A DNA stretch of 49,095 bases from Clostridia bacterium (GCA_014859095.1 JACUUV010000020.1:1-49095), one strand, 5' to 3'; counted from the first letter of the stretch, positions 35,101-42,644 are shown. The notes: generated from the sequence alone by a model not told the origin. Translations and numbers: made by a program.

Positions 35101-35252
35101 ATTTTATTGACTTTGAGACTAAAACAATTTATGAACTTAAACCGTATAATCCAAATCAAATTAAAGCTGGAACTAAACAACTTGATGGTTATCTTAAAGA
35201 AGTGGAAGAAGTGTTTGGAGAAGGCTGGAAAACAGTATTAGACACTTATTAG
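29118..35252 (+). CDS. Secreted RHS/YD-repeat toxin with nuclease tip
   Basis: 2044 aa from the ATG at 29118 (AAAGGA 11 nt upstream); the frame opens earlier without a ribosome binding site. Signal peptide to about residue 21. About 50-250 is a unique domain. About 255-720 holds SBBP-type beta-propeller repeats (SYFGG, IYVVGST, TFLGG, IAGYT-like). About 760-1840 holds RHS/YD repeats (YDVNGR, YEYDLN, YDSLKR, YDEL-NR), ending in the core motif YYMRARYYSSDIRRFITRD. The last 100 residues form a variable toxin tip with GKRIDFIDF...YELKP...KQLDGYL (about 1990-2020), matching the PD-(D/E)xK nuclease toxins (Tox-REase-9 type). An immunity gene follows. It would be exported and deliver a DNase to competitors or act in mating-pair conflict. 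Confidence 0.88.
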   Translation: MMKKIALLLIFVMLFNMASFASKIVSNDEQNDVENEQVILSDFENLKISPTIIKNEGQIDSKVDYYFRAPYGDVFILKNGKITYDVFEVTGEEEEKNKKGIRFEEQLIGGSMNKARSLNEVKTNTNYFIGNDKENWVLNSSASSSIDMGEVYNGINLSLHASEDNIEKVFTVSPNGDVDDIRIKVNGAEEMNLSSDGELIVEAGSEKVAFSKPYTYQIIDGNKIEIESNYIIDKKTYGFTIGEYNQELPLIIDPYVVVSYFGGKHSYTNASGIKVDEFGNIYVVGSTIYSSYQTTIGAYDEVFNGSNGYRDIFVSKFDNEMTTLLASTFLGSSGNANDYGRVIEILENGDVIIGGTSSGTSYPTTVGTHSNTNTGSVDVVLSRLSSDLSTLIASTYVGGLYSDDVKDIILDKNGFLYVLANVTNNFPVSDDSNDTNTKGAYTKVCIFKIDKNLTNIIRSTFLGGNDHASDVGVGMAIDGTGDVIVVGYTYDKTFPTTLDVLDTVFTDPLGKTEGFVSRFDSNLTTLKASTFIGGSNYDYVTDVAIDSRGNILITGYSNSSDFSMISGGYQETRSQSNYDAFVLKLNQEFDTVINGTFIASNNTNIGRSIAVDSSGAVHIAGHTKSSNYPLTSDAHDTTLNYGYGMIYTKFDETLSELLYSTYISGHGDDLTYDMYLDRADTVYIGGLGESFYYPPSTAGVLQLNGQGGLVAKFERPLSGEGAVPYALGKGEAALNGSAPTGVALNIGAYVHEMNLMNVEGVIPIEFSIKYNSLLKSDGDFGVGWLSPYKLEITEVLTGGLRLNINENQYVDFTDDATGKLTGVENDYQFTSVSVNEDSTYTVESQNGTKYNFDHQNLLESVDNKFGQRMSFTKDSSNRLQRITDDISGRYIELGYDVNGRVGSLSDNAARTVLITYTPDGHLETITDVMNEIWTFSYDFDGRMEHLKDPYYNELFSVSYDSFGRVISLDDGRSDNLVKTFNYIENATLGTVETSVTNRNGFDTKTIYNTDGKVLSVVDALQNETVYNYDEIGQLNQVLYPNSSYVSFEYDGNGNIVEIAKPNAVKTFFSFDGKNNLLTVTDASGNLTQYEYYSNNQLKSIQDALNNVTSYTYTTDGLLQTITQPKSGVTTYSYVNGDTYSVKDHYDNFTYYEYYPTGLVKKTIDPANHITEFVYNNAGQTLETIDHLNQSEIRAYDKRGLLLSITDRRNNKTSYTYDVNGNIKTIDFPHSQTLTYDYNGEDQVKTIMNESLESIQFFYDALGREIKTIDKNGNQITKSYDSVGNVKTMEDGYGIQTASYEYDLNNYLMKISDAYLNETTYVNDLLGNPTVIADKEGNTTAYSYDSLKRINEIVNSQNNRVSYQFDDDGNLESQTDLNGNIMNMTYDSMQRMLSKTFATGSTINMTYNNLGLLETYQNARGNTFAFGYDELNRLATQSFGQETISYNYDENSNLVEVTDGVNSTNRTYDSENRTLTYTDTNGYTVAYSYDSKGNVETMTYPGNKVVTYGYDSGNRLTSVLDWNGGLTSYTYDNNNRLKTISRANGTIATYNYDLKGRVTGIHDEDYQDSEIYSISVNYDKEINPILETYDSRTVSNIYDNIYQLTDSDENDSSGVLIKSYDYDYDAGGNMIFASTTSAVITITVDNRIDTFNGTQVIYDADGNMTYGPLGEDFENFSYDEKNRLQSLKDFSFEYDVEGKRTKVTSGSDTTTYFNSPSDIEHVLIKNENGVETYYIYGVGIVSEITGSETKYYHLDYRGNTTALSDEQGIVTDTFKYSPFGDVIERTGNYEPIFQYAANVGVVKDESGLYYMRARYYSSDIRRFITRDTYEGNSSNALSLNNYSYVLNNPKIYVDPDGHFVVSAALTVYLATLVSSPDFYFDMTFLAMDIASGDWSAVKWDLVGVAVAFVPTKAIDFSVTFVKNNSPTIVKAVKSKLDDAMKFAKGLFKGGVDDVARPFTKSSLKLGQEMHKAYKADVVDGITKFKEYRLPSGKRIDFIDFETKTIYELKPYNPNQIKAGTKQLDGYLKEVEEVFGEGWKTVLDTY

Positions 35253-35264
35253 GAGAAGGTAATA

Positions 35265-35696
35265 ATGGATAAAAAAGAATTCAAAAAGGTACTTGTATCC
35301 ATTTTGTCAGAGTATGGGTTCACTACAAAAAATAATATTTCAAGAGCAGAAACTGACGAATTAATTATTGTAATATCAACTCAAAAGTCGAATTATGATA
35401 ACAGTTATTATCTGAATTACGGATTTTTGATTAAGGCATTAAATCCTGACTTGACGACGCCAAAGGATAATCAATGTGATGTATTCGGAAGATTAAATTT
35501 AAACATCGATGGTAAAATTTTGTCAACTGCTGACTTTGAAAATATGAGGAGTGAGGAGTTTTCAGATGCATTAAAAATGAGTCTAAATGAGAGAGTTAAA
35601 CCCGTCTTAGATTTTGGAATATTAAAGTATTTCGATCTATTTCCTGCTGCAATTTCAACAGTTAGGATAGTTGCTAAAAAACATTTAGGTTTATGA
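35265..35696 (+). CDS. DUF4304-type immunity protein
   Basis: 143 aa; AGGAGAAGG precedes the ATG, 12 bp after the toxin stop, so the genes are co-transcribed. The pattern FKKVLVSILSEYGFTTKNN, then ELIIVISTQKSNYDNSYYLN, GFLIKAL and CDVFGRLNLN fits DUF4304, a family often found as immunity to polymorphic toxins. It should neutralise the nuclease tip of the RHS protein in the cytoplasm. Assignment rests on position and motif. Confidence 0.75.
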   Translation: MDKKEFKKVLVSILSEYGFTTKNNISRAETDELIIVISTQKSNYDNSYYLNYGFLIKALNPDLTTPKDNQCDVFGRLNLNIDGKILSTADFENMRSEEFSDALKMSLNERVKPVLDFGILKYFDLFPAAISTVRIVAKKHLGL

Positions 35697-35739
35697 TTAA
35701 CTCCAATAGTAATCCTGAATTAATCAAGAGCAGTTAAAC

Positions 35740-36245
35740 AAAACTATCTTAAAGCACCACAAACAGCACCTAAAAGACCGTTGAAAACAGCCATTGAGTA
35801 AGACTTACAGCACCTCGTACAGCACAAAACCAGTTTTACAGCACCTAAAGAAAAGGTTTTAAACCGCGAGCATTGCCAGCGGATGTTAAAGCAAGGGGCG
35901 TTTCACAGCACCTTGCTTTATCCTGCACCGAAATAATAATCAGAGCAGGCAGTGGTTTTGACCTTAAAAGGTGAAGTGGAACGCTCGCTAAATTCGCCCC
36001 AAACAGGCGTTTCTCACCTCCAGTGGTATCTTTACTCCACTTGGGATGAGAAAACGCCACACAGGGCGAACGAGTGCATCACGTGGGCAAGCAAACACCT
36101 AAGCTAGTAACGGCAATACTTTAGTCGTCATAGGTTTGAATGGCTGCTCACAAAACAATCAGTCACAAAGCCCCAAATTCGGTTTTGATAATCCTCACTG
36201 GCATCCTTGCTTGACCGAGGTCTTGAAAATTTGAATTAGAACGAA
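35740..36245. ncRNA. Large highly structured non-coding region
   Basis: About 500 nt, visibly more GC-rich than its surroundings, with no credible gene. Many helices can be drawn. 35864-35867/35879-35882 (CCGC/GCGG). 35888-35896/35911-35919 (AAAGCAAGG/CCTTGCTTT). 35922-35926/35945-35949. 35983-35987/36071-36075. 35993-35999/36064-36070 (TTCGCCC/GGGCGAA). 36006-36016/36047-36058 (11 bp, one bulge). 36020-36026/36037-36044. 36088-36094/36207-36213 (CAAGCAA/TTGCTTG). ACAGCAC occurs five times in 35763-35911. A terminator on + at 36407 favours + as the RNA strand. Size and ornateness recall ROOL- or GOLLD-type RNAs of mobile elements, but I cannot verify membership. Confidence 0.6.
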
Positions 36246-36406
36246 TGATGGTACACAAATGGGTAATTATTCATAGAATATCAATCAATGTTATTATGGA
36301 GTGATATTCCATTTAAGTTAGCTTAAGAATAAACTTACTATGAGGCATTGTTATGTAAAGCTTGTTATTTTGAATTAACAACATAGAAAAATATTAAATT
36401 GAGTGA

Positions 36407-36438
36407 AGACGTCCTTTGGAATTGGGGGCGTCTTTTTT
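36407..36438 (+). terminator. Terminator downstream of the structured region
   Basis: AGACGTCC (36407-36414) pairs with GGGCGTCT (36426-36433) with one wobble, then six T in total. It would end a transcript of the structured region or of the RHS operon. 36246-36406 holds nothing else I can support. Confidence 0.8.
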
Positions 36439-36478
36439 CTATGATTCAGTAAGGTCGTCTAATTTAGTCGTAAAGTAG

Positions 36479-36492
36479 GGGTGAACTGAAAA
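36479..36492 (+). repeat. 14-bp direct repeat, right flank of RHS module
   Basis: Exact copy of 28879-28892; it runs into the promoter of the secretion operon. Confidence 0.5.
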
Positions 36493-36498
36493 AAGTGG

Positions 36499-36527
36499 TT
36501 GACAAAAAAAATGGCGATTTGTTTAAT
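36499..36527 (+). promoter_or_regulatory. GGCGATT-class promoter of the secretion operon
   Basis: TTGACA (36499-36504), 17-nt spacer ending ATGGCGATTTG, TTTAAT (36522-36527). Best -35 of the class. Confidence 0.7.
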
Positions 36528-36566
36528 AAAATAGAAGTTATACGATAATTATTCTAGGAGGGAATT

Positions 36567-36944
36567 ATGAAAAAAATCATAATGTTAACAATGGTTATAG
36601 TAATGATTGCATCATTATTTGTAGTGTCTTTTGCGGACGATCCGACTGATCTTGAATCATGGAAAGATGGTGCAAGTACGGAAGGATTTAATGGTGCTGT
36701 TCAAGGTGCTGCAGATATTGGCGCCGCATCGGATAAACTTTTATCAACAATTGCGAAGATTCTAACGGGCTTATATGTGCTTGTGATCGGTATTAGGTGG
36801 ATGTTTGTTAAGGATGCTCAAGGTAAAAAGACAACTAAAGATATGATTCTTCAGATATTAGGTGGAGCTACTATCATTTACTTTGGTACACCATTATTGA
36901 TTAAGATTTTATCGGCCTTTAAAGTCTTTATTATGGGAGGCTAA
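36567..36944 (+). CDS. VirB2/TrbC-like pilin subunit
   Basis: 125 aa; AGGAGGG precedes the ATG. A signal peptide (MKKIIMLTMVIVMIASLFVV, cleavage near FA) is followed by about 40 hydrophilic residues and two hydrophobic helices (about 60-82 and 92-118) separated by a short basic loop (KDAQGKKTTKD). This is the layout of VirB2-type pilins and Gram-positive counterparts. First gene of the secretion operon and 6 bp from the next gene. Family call is by topology and position. Confidence 0.7.
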   Translation: MKKIIMLTMVIVMIASLFVVSFADDPTDLESWKDGASTEGFNGAVQGAADIGAASDKLLSTIAKILTGLYVLVIGIRWMFVKDAQGKKTTKDMILQILGGATIIYFGTPLLIKILSAFKVFIMGG

Positions 36945-36949
36945 AAAAT

Positions 36950-37282
36950 ATGAGCAGAAGATTACATGACTTCCCACAAAACTTTGCAGGAGAAGCCAAA
37001 TTCAATAAGTGGTTTGATTTTAAAGGTTTTGCATTGTTTTTACTTGGTGTCTCAGTCTGGATTTTTCTTGCCAATACGATCGGAATATTCATTCCTATAG
37101 CAGCTCATGCTATAGGATTTTTATTAACCTTGACACTGGTTCTAATCTATAGCGTGAAAATACCGGCTGAATTTTATAACAAAATGGGAAATGAGCGAAT
37201 TTACAAATTGATTTATTCTTCAATAATTCATAAGAGAAGGAAAGTAATCTATTCAAATACTGTAAGGGGTGAAGAAACATGA
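36950..37282 (+). CDS. VirB3/PrgI-like membrane protein
   Basis: 110 aa. A short cytosolic start with FPQNFAGEAKFNKWFDFKG, two adjacent membrane segments (about 25-45 and 48-68) and a basic tail. Position between the pilin and a VirB4-like gene matches VirB3/PrgI-type subunits, which contact the VirB4 ATPase. Overlaps the next start by ATGA. Confidence 0.7.
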   Translation: MSRRLHDFPQNFAGEAKFNKWFDFKGFALFLLGVSVWIFLANTIGIFIPIAAHAIGFLLTLTLVLIYSVKIPAEFYNKMGNERIYKLIYSSIIHKRRKVIYSNTVRGEET

Positions 37283-38289
37283 CTTCAAATATTATACTGG
37301 CCTCAACTACAAGTTCGAGTACCAATGTTTTTGATATGATTTTAAAGTACTCCGATGTATTGGCTAACGCTTCTTTGGTTTTGGTAGGGGTCATACTTGT
37401 TATTGTTTATTATGTGCGAACCAAAATGTTTTCCAATACCTCTAAAGTTGAAAAACTTGATGTTACCAAAGTTAAAATACTTCCGGCCAAGGATCTTGTG
37501 ACCATCAGTGATGTTAGCAATAACATGTATATTGAAGATACTCAAAACGTATACACTGGTGTCATTGAGACGACAGGTATCCCATACAGCACACTTTCCG
37601 GGAGGGAAAAGGATAATGTCAATTCCGGATATATTGGTTTTTTAAATGCGATTAATTTCAGATTTTCTAAGCATATCATCAGTAGAAAGATTGATATCGA
37701 AAAGACAGAAAGCATCTACCAGCTTCCACTCACTAGATCCATTGAGAAACTAGAAGACATTAACATGCAGATCGAATCGCTTGAAAAGAAACTGAAAAAT
37801 GATTCAATCGATTTGAATGACGAGAAAAGCTTAAAAAAATTATACAAAAATAGAAAACTTGAAGAAGAAAATATAAAATACTTGCAGCATCAAATCAACT
37901 ATTTAGAGGTTTCAACTTCCAACATTCATGGATCGACTAAATCTGTTTACTATTCTGCAAGTGGAGAACTTGATGAAGAAGCATTAAAAGGTCTTTCACC
38001 TAATGAAGTGATTGAAGCTTATGAAGCGAATGTTTTTGACCGAATCACCGCAATGTCAAATTCCCTTGCGGGAATAGGTGTTAAGAGTAACAGGTTGAAT
38101 GATATTGAACTGCTTGATCTTGCTAGAACACATTATAAGCCGTACAGTTCAGGTGTTTTTAAGACAAAACACTTATTAAACAATTCTTCTGTAGAAGATG
38201 ATTATGTTCTTAATAAAGAACTGTTTACGAAAATTCTACTCAATGCAGCGCTGATGAGAGGAGAACAGAAAAGTGATCAAATTTCCTAA
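37279..38289 (+). CDS. Membrane-anchored VirB4 N-domain-like protein
   Basis: 336 aa; start overlaps the previous stop (ATGA). One membrane segment at about 30-50; the remainder is cytosolic. Residues about 70-130 (KDLVTISDVSNNMYIEDTQN, GVIETTGIPYS, SGYIGFLNAINFRFSKHI) resemble the N-terminal domain of VirB4/TraC ATPases, without any P-loop. A coiled-coil stretch follows (about 155-210). It overlaps the start of the true ATPase gene by 17 nt. Probably an adaptor that docks the ATPase to the membrane; similar split TraC-type proteins occur in Gram-positive systems. Confidence 0.6.
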   Translation: MTSNIILASTTSSSTNVFDMILKYSDVLANASLVLVGVILVIVYYVRTKMFSNTSKVEKLDVTKVKILPAKDLVTISDVSNNMYIEDTQNVYTGVIETTGIPYSTLSGREKDNVNSGYIGFLNAINFRFSKHIISRKIDIEKTESIYQLPLTRSIEKLEDINMQIESLEKKLKNDSIDLNDEKSLKKLYKNRKLEEENIKYLQHQINYLEVSTSNIHGSTKSVYYSASGELDEEALKGLSPNEVIEAYEANVFDRITAMSNSLAGIGVKSNRLNDIELLDLARTHYKPYSSGVFKTKHLLNNSSVEDDYVLNKELFTKILLNAALMRGEQKSDQIS

Positions 38290-40486
38290 TGTGAATGAAA
38301 TAAAGAACAAAGCCTCTAAAATCGCAAAAAATACCGGACGCAGCTCTGCAATTGGTGCATCTGAGATGAAAACAATGGTTGTCAAGTCAGCAAAGGACAG
38401 CAAAAAAACGAATAAAAAGAAATCCAAAAGTCAAAATAAGCCAGTGAGACTTTATGATGTTAAGGAATTCTTAGCACCCGATGGTGCTAATCCTATCAAT
38501 GCGAATCACTTTGAAATTGTTGATAATGGAATCACATACTACCTAAGAAGTTTTTATATATCTCAGTTGCCTAAGAGGGGACAGTTTGTTGAAGTTTTTG
38601 AACGCCTATTTCAATTTAAGAATTGCAACACAACCATTTACATCGATCCCATTTCTATCAGTGAAGCGATAAGAAAGCTTGATGATGATCTCACTACTAT
38701 AGAAGCAGAAATATTAACTGCCAGCGAAAAACATGATACAAACCGAATCAGAAAACTTAGAAACAAGTATTCTGAAGCAGAGTTTTTTCAGACTACACTT
38801 GAAGGCAGAGAAAACAAGAAGTTTGATGTTGCATTTATATTCACTCTGTCAGAAACCTCTATAGAAGCGCTTGATAGACGTTCTTCTGAATTTGTATTCA
38901 AGGCCAAGGATTCTGGTATTGAGCTTGTTAGCTTCTATGCCAACCAAGAAATGGCATACAAACTCAATAAGCCATTCAATGTTAAAAAAGTTGCCAATTT
39001 CACATCAAACCTTATATCGGGACTTAAATGGCATCCGCTTGATTTGTACTCACTTTCTACAATATACTCCCATACTTCCGTAGAGTTTTATCACGAAAAT
39101 GGACTTGTAATTGGTAGAAATTTATTGACCAAAGGTCATCCTGTATCATGGGATCTCCACGATTCAAGTCATAGCAATCAAAATGTTTTTTTCGCAGGAA
39201 CAAGTGGTTATGGAAAATCTTCGACTATCAAGAAATTGATGAGACTTTTTGCCACAATAAAAGATCAAAAATATGTCATTCTCGACGTTGAAAACATCAA
39301 GGGCAGAGGTGAATACGCTGATATCACAGAAGCTTTAGGGGGATATATATTTGAGATAAGCCCTAAAGGACAAAACGTACTGAATCCTTTTGAGATCAAT
39401 GAAGAAGAAGTATATCATTCTGAAAGTGATTCCTATAGAAGAACACTTAAGCTTATTGAAAAAATCCCATATACTTCGAATATCATCTTATCTTTGATTT
39501 CATCTGAGGAACAAAAAGAACAATCAAACATAATGGTAAGAATCATTAATGAGATCATTTTAGAACTTTACTTTAGTATTGGACTAAAAGAAAACGAACC
39601 AGATACGCTTTATAAAGAAGTTAATGGAATTGTCGATGGAAAACTGATCAATCAAAAGGTCAGAAAAACTTTGCCAATATTAACGGATTTCTTGGTAATG
39701 GCAATTAGACGAAAACTTGAAAATAAAGAAGCATTTTATCATACTGAATATCTTAATCTTATAGCAGGACTTACCAATTACGTCAAAGAACTTCACATTT
39801 GTGAGTATGGATGCGGAAAGACGTTTAGCACTGATGAAACGAAAGAGAAGAATCATACCTGTGAGTGTGGGTCAAAGATTAGCTCCATATACGGTGCTTT
39901 TCATTTCTTCGATGGACAATCTACCAGTGACGCTGAACTGAATTTTGATAATTACCCAGTCATTTCTATTGATATTTCAAATGTACCAAACAACTATATG
40001 CCAAAAGCAATGCTGATAGGTCTCAACTTCATTCTTGAGACCATTGTTAAGAAGAACTCCGAGAATCCTGCAAAGGCAAAGAGAATCACAGTTGTTAATG
40101 ACGAACAACACAAGACCTTTAAAACGAAAGTCAATCGATCTTTGATTATTGAAGGGGTAAGGGTAATTCGAAAGAAAAGCGCTGGGATATGGTCAATTAC
40201 ACAGTCGATATTTGACTACACACTCTATGAAGAATCAAAAGCGATTATTACTCAGTCCGATTCAGCTTTTATCTTTAGACACAAAAATGCGGATAGAGAT
40301 GCTTTAAAAGTTTTGCTTGATAATGCGAACGAGTCTGACCTTGATTTCATCACAAACTGCAAAATTGGAAATCTATATTTGCAAGACGCTGCAGGAAAAG
40401 CGAGAGTGAAGGTTGATTTGTTACCAATTGAACTGAGCTTTGCAAATACAGATTTGCAACTGGAAAAGGAGAGATTAAATGCATAA
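38273..40486 (+). CDS. VirB4-type secretion ATPase
   Basis: 737 aa from GTG 38273, behind GAGAGGAG. A basic N-terminus, then a VirB4 N-domain (about 60-270), Walker A GTSGYGKS (309-316), Walker B VVNDEQHKTF (D610-E611) and an ITQS-type motif (WSITQSIFDY). A Cys-rich insert (CEYGCGKTF ... CECGSK, about residues 506-535) looks like a zinc finger and is unusual for VirB4. It powers assembly and substrate transport of the channel. Overlaps neighbours on both sides, so it is tightly co-translated. Confidence 0.92.
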   Translation: MIKFPNVNEIKNKASKIAKNTGRSSAIGASEMKTMVVKSAKDSKKTNKKKSKSQNKPVRLYDVKEFLAPDGANPINANHFEIVDNGITYYLRSFYISQLPKRGQFVEVFERLFQFKNCNTTIYIDPISISEAIRKLDDDLTTIEAEILTASEKHDTNRIRKLRNKYSEAEFFQTTLEGRENKKFDVAFIFTLSETSIEALDRRSSEFVFKAKDSGIELVSFYANQEMAYKLNKPFNVKKVANFTSNLISGLKWHPLDLYSLSTIYSHTSVEFYHENGLVIGRNLLTKGHPVSWDLHDSSHSNQNVFFAGTSGYGKSSTIKKLMRLFATIKDQKYVILDVENIKGRGEYADITEALGGYIFEISPKGQNVLNPFEINEEEVYHSESDSYRRTLKLIEKIPYTSNIILSLISSEEQKEQSNIMVRIINEIILELYFSIGLKENEPDTLYKEVNGIVDGKLINQKVRKTLPILTDFLVMAIRRKLENKEAFYHTEYLNLIAGLTNYVKELHICEYGCGKTFSTDETKEKNHTCECGSKISSIYGAFHFFDGQSTSDAELNFDNYPVISIDISNVPNNYMPKAMLIGLNFILETIVKKNSENPAKAKRITVVNDEQHKTFKTKVNRSLIIEGVRVIRKKSAGIWSITQSIFDYTLYEESKAIITQSDSAFIFRHKNADRDALKVLLDNANESDLDFITNCKIGNLYLQDAAGKARVKVDLLPIELSFANTDLQLEKERLNA

Positions 40487-42563
40487 ATTAAAAAAAATAG
40501 TCATTTTACTATTGATCTTTTTAATTGCATTTAGTGCCATAAGTTTCGCAGAGGTTGAAGAAACAGTATCCGATGAACCGAACTGGTTTGAAAAACTAAT
40601 AATAAGGATGGCTAAATTTCTTCCAAATACTGTCGCAAATGGTCTACGAGCAGTGGGGCCAGATGCTGAAGAAATATACCTGGAAGGCTCTCCCTTTTTG
40701 TTTAGTTTTGCACAGGACAATATATTTGGTGCTTACACAGCCAAAGCCTATCCACTTTTTAGGTTAATAGGGATTATAATGATTTCTTTGATGGTTTACG
40801 TTGTAGGAATACAGCTCATCAGATCAAAGAGTGGCATTGGTAAAAAGACGGCTTGGGACCAAATTACAAATCTTGTACTCGGCGCAATTGCACTGTATTT
40901 TCTCCCTGAAATCGCTAATTTTGGACTGAATGTGTTTAATCAAGTGGCGGTAGCTATTAATAATCTATTTAACAGTTCAGAAACAGCAGGGTTTGTAGCT
41001 TCCATGGCTGAGATTGCGGTGGAAGGAAATGTACTCGATGCGCTTATCTATCTTGCAGCCACAGGATTCTCTTATTGGCTCATGGCAAATTATATTGGTC
41101 TGACATTTGGTACAACCGTTCTCTTTCTTTTTACACCGGTACTTTTAGCGTTTTCTCCTACTGGATATGGAAAGAAGCAATTGAAAGAAATTGGGACCGC
41201 GTTCTTAGGATATGTTTTAACACCTATATTTGATATCACTCTGCTTGGCATTATATCGACCGTAAGATTATTAGATCCAGAATTTCTAGGTATTTCTCCT
41301 GTGGTTTATAATCTCACATCAATTATATTGGTTATGATGGTCATTCCAACAAGAAGCCTTCTTAAACAGAAATTTGGATTTGGATCTGCTCTTGGCGATA
41401 TGCTCGGTGTTGGAACTGTAGCAACGGCCATGATGATGATGAATAGAGGTTATAATACTGCAAAAGGCAAGAAAAGCTCAAGTGGGACTTCACATACAAG
41501 TGAGCCAAGTGGTGAGGATTATTCAGGAAAAGCAGAGTACTACAGTGATCTAGATAAGTATCAAGGCAGTCAGAGCACGAACAATTCCACAACGTCTGAC
41601 TTGCCACCAATCTCTGAAACTTCTGGTAGTAGTGAAGCTCCAATGTCTAGAGAAAGCTTTATAAATAAACACCAAGGCAATGATTACTTTAATGAACGCG
41701 ATATAGGTGGTCTTTCCAATCAAGAAAAAGCTTCTTATTACGAGAACAAGGCTGAAAATCGACAACTTGAAGAAGAGCAAATGAAAATGGCTGAAAAACA
41801 GCAATCACGTTATGATTTTGCTAAAAAAGCGGCTAAAGTCACTGGCGGAGTCCTTGGTGCTTCTACGATGATGTTCATGGGTGGAAGAGGAATGGCTGCA
41901 GGAGCATACGTCGGAGCACAAGGCAGTGGTAAACTTTTTGATGCCAGTGTAAAAGGGTTTAGTGCGTATTCAAGTTTTCTAGCTGACGGACAGGAGTCTG
42001 AAAGTAGTCAAGGTAATCACCATTCTGAACTGAATGGGGCGATTGAAGAATATGAAACGGTAATCGCTGAAGAGGCAGAAAACAATGGTGGTTTTGTTGG
42101 CCAAACCGAAGCCAAAATGAGATCTGAAGCAAAAGTAAATATGAAGTTTGATGAAGATAAAGACAGTACAAACAGCACAGCAGCAAGTGCAATGGGACAA
42201 ATGGCAGATATGAGTATCAATGTGATGTATGACAAAACGCATGATGACATTATGAACGATATTGGTAACAGAGATTATTATGCTGAAAAATTAACGGTTG
42301 CCGTTAATAAAGTGAATGTAGCCACATCCAAGAGTACTGATGATTTTTCTCACACCAATGAGGAAATTACAAACGATTCGAGGATTCAAACGCTAGAAGC
42401 TATTCGTCTTAGTGGACATAACGAGAATTCTGAGATACCAAAAGAAATCATCAATGACATGGACTTAAAACGCGGAGAAGCTTTTAAGGCTTCTGTGACA
42501 GCATTACAAAGTGACATTGATGATATATTGAGTGAATTTCATTCAAAAGCACTTAATGGCTAA
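40479..42563 (+). CDS. VirB6/TrbL-like polytopic channel protein
   Basis: 694 aa; ATG 40479 overlaps the VirB4 stop by 8 nt. A signal-like start (ending FAEVEE), then about six to eight membrane segments to about residue 300 (for example ALIYLAATGFSYWLMANYIG, VLLAFSPTGY). A long hydrophilic C-terminal domain (about 320-694) is rich in Ser, Glu and Met with a Gly/Ala-rich hydrophobic patch at about 450-490. This matches the Gram-positive VirB6 type with an extended tail. Terminator follows directly. Confidence 0.8.
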   Translation: MHKLKKIVILLLIFLIAFSAISFAEVEETVSDEPNWFEKLIIRMAKFLPNTVANGLRAVGPDAEEIYLEGSPFLFSFAQDNIFGAYTAKAYPLFRLIGIIMISLMVYVVGIQLIRSKSGIGKKTAWDQITNLVLGAIALYFLPEIANFGLNVFNQVAVAINNLFNSSETAGFVASMAEIAVEGNVLDALIYLAATGFSYWLMANYIGLTFGTTVLFLFTPVLLAFSPTGYGKKQLKEIGTAFLGYVLTPIFDITLLGIISTVRLLDPEFLGISPVVYNLTSIILVMMVIPTRSLLKQKFGFGSALGDMLGVGTVATAMMMMNRGYNTAKGKKSSSGTSHTSEPSGEDYSGKAEYYSDLDKYQGSQSTNNSTTSDLPPISETSGSSEAPMSRESFINKHQGNDYFNERDIGGLSNQEKASYYENKAENRQLEEEQMKMAEKQQSRYDFAKKAAKVTGGVLGASTMMFMGGRGMAAGAYVGAQGSGKLFDASVKGFSAYSSFLADGQESESSQGNHHSELNGAIEEYETVIAEEAENNGGFVGQTEAKMRSEAKVNMKFDEDKDSTNSTAASAMGQMADMSINVMYDKTHDDIMNDIGNRDYYAEKLTVAVNKVNVATSKSTDDFSHTNEEITNDSRIQTLEAIRLSGHNENSEIPKEIINDMDLKRGEAFKASVTALQSDIDDILSEFHSKALNG

Positions 42564-42595
42564 AAAGGTGTCCATATTATTTGGACACTTTTTTT
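42562..42595 (+). terminator. Terminator inside the secretion cluster
   Basis: AAAAAGGTGTCCA pairs with TGGACACTTTTT around loop TATTATT (GTGTCCA 42568-42574, TGGACAC 42582-42588), then T's. Separates the channel operon from the next one. Confidence 0.88.
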
Positions 42596-42606
42596 CGCAA
42601 AAAGTA

Positions 42607-42635
42607 TTGAGCAAATTATTGCAATTGGATATACT
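42607..42635 (+). promoter_or_regulatory. Promoter of the second secretion operon
   Basis: TTGAGC (42607-42612), 17-nt spacer, TATACT (42630-42635). It lacks the GGCGATT motif. Confidence 0.6.
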
Positions 42636-42644
42636 TAATATATA

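Noticed and set aside
35763-35911. ACAGCAC repeats as a CRISPR array or iterons
   Set aside because: Repeat unit is only 7 nt and the spacing is irregular (about 12-70 nt), so neither a CRISPR array nor regular origin iterons.
35845-36060. 71-aa open frame on the minus strand in the structured region
   Set aside because: It coincides with the inverted repeats (for example 36006-36058), has no ribosome binding site and no protein-like composition; the open frame is a by-product of the higher GC content.
35740-36245. Group II intron, tmRNA or RNase P RNA
   Set aside because: No domain V-like hairpin, no tRNA-like end and none of the conserved RNase P blocks could be found.
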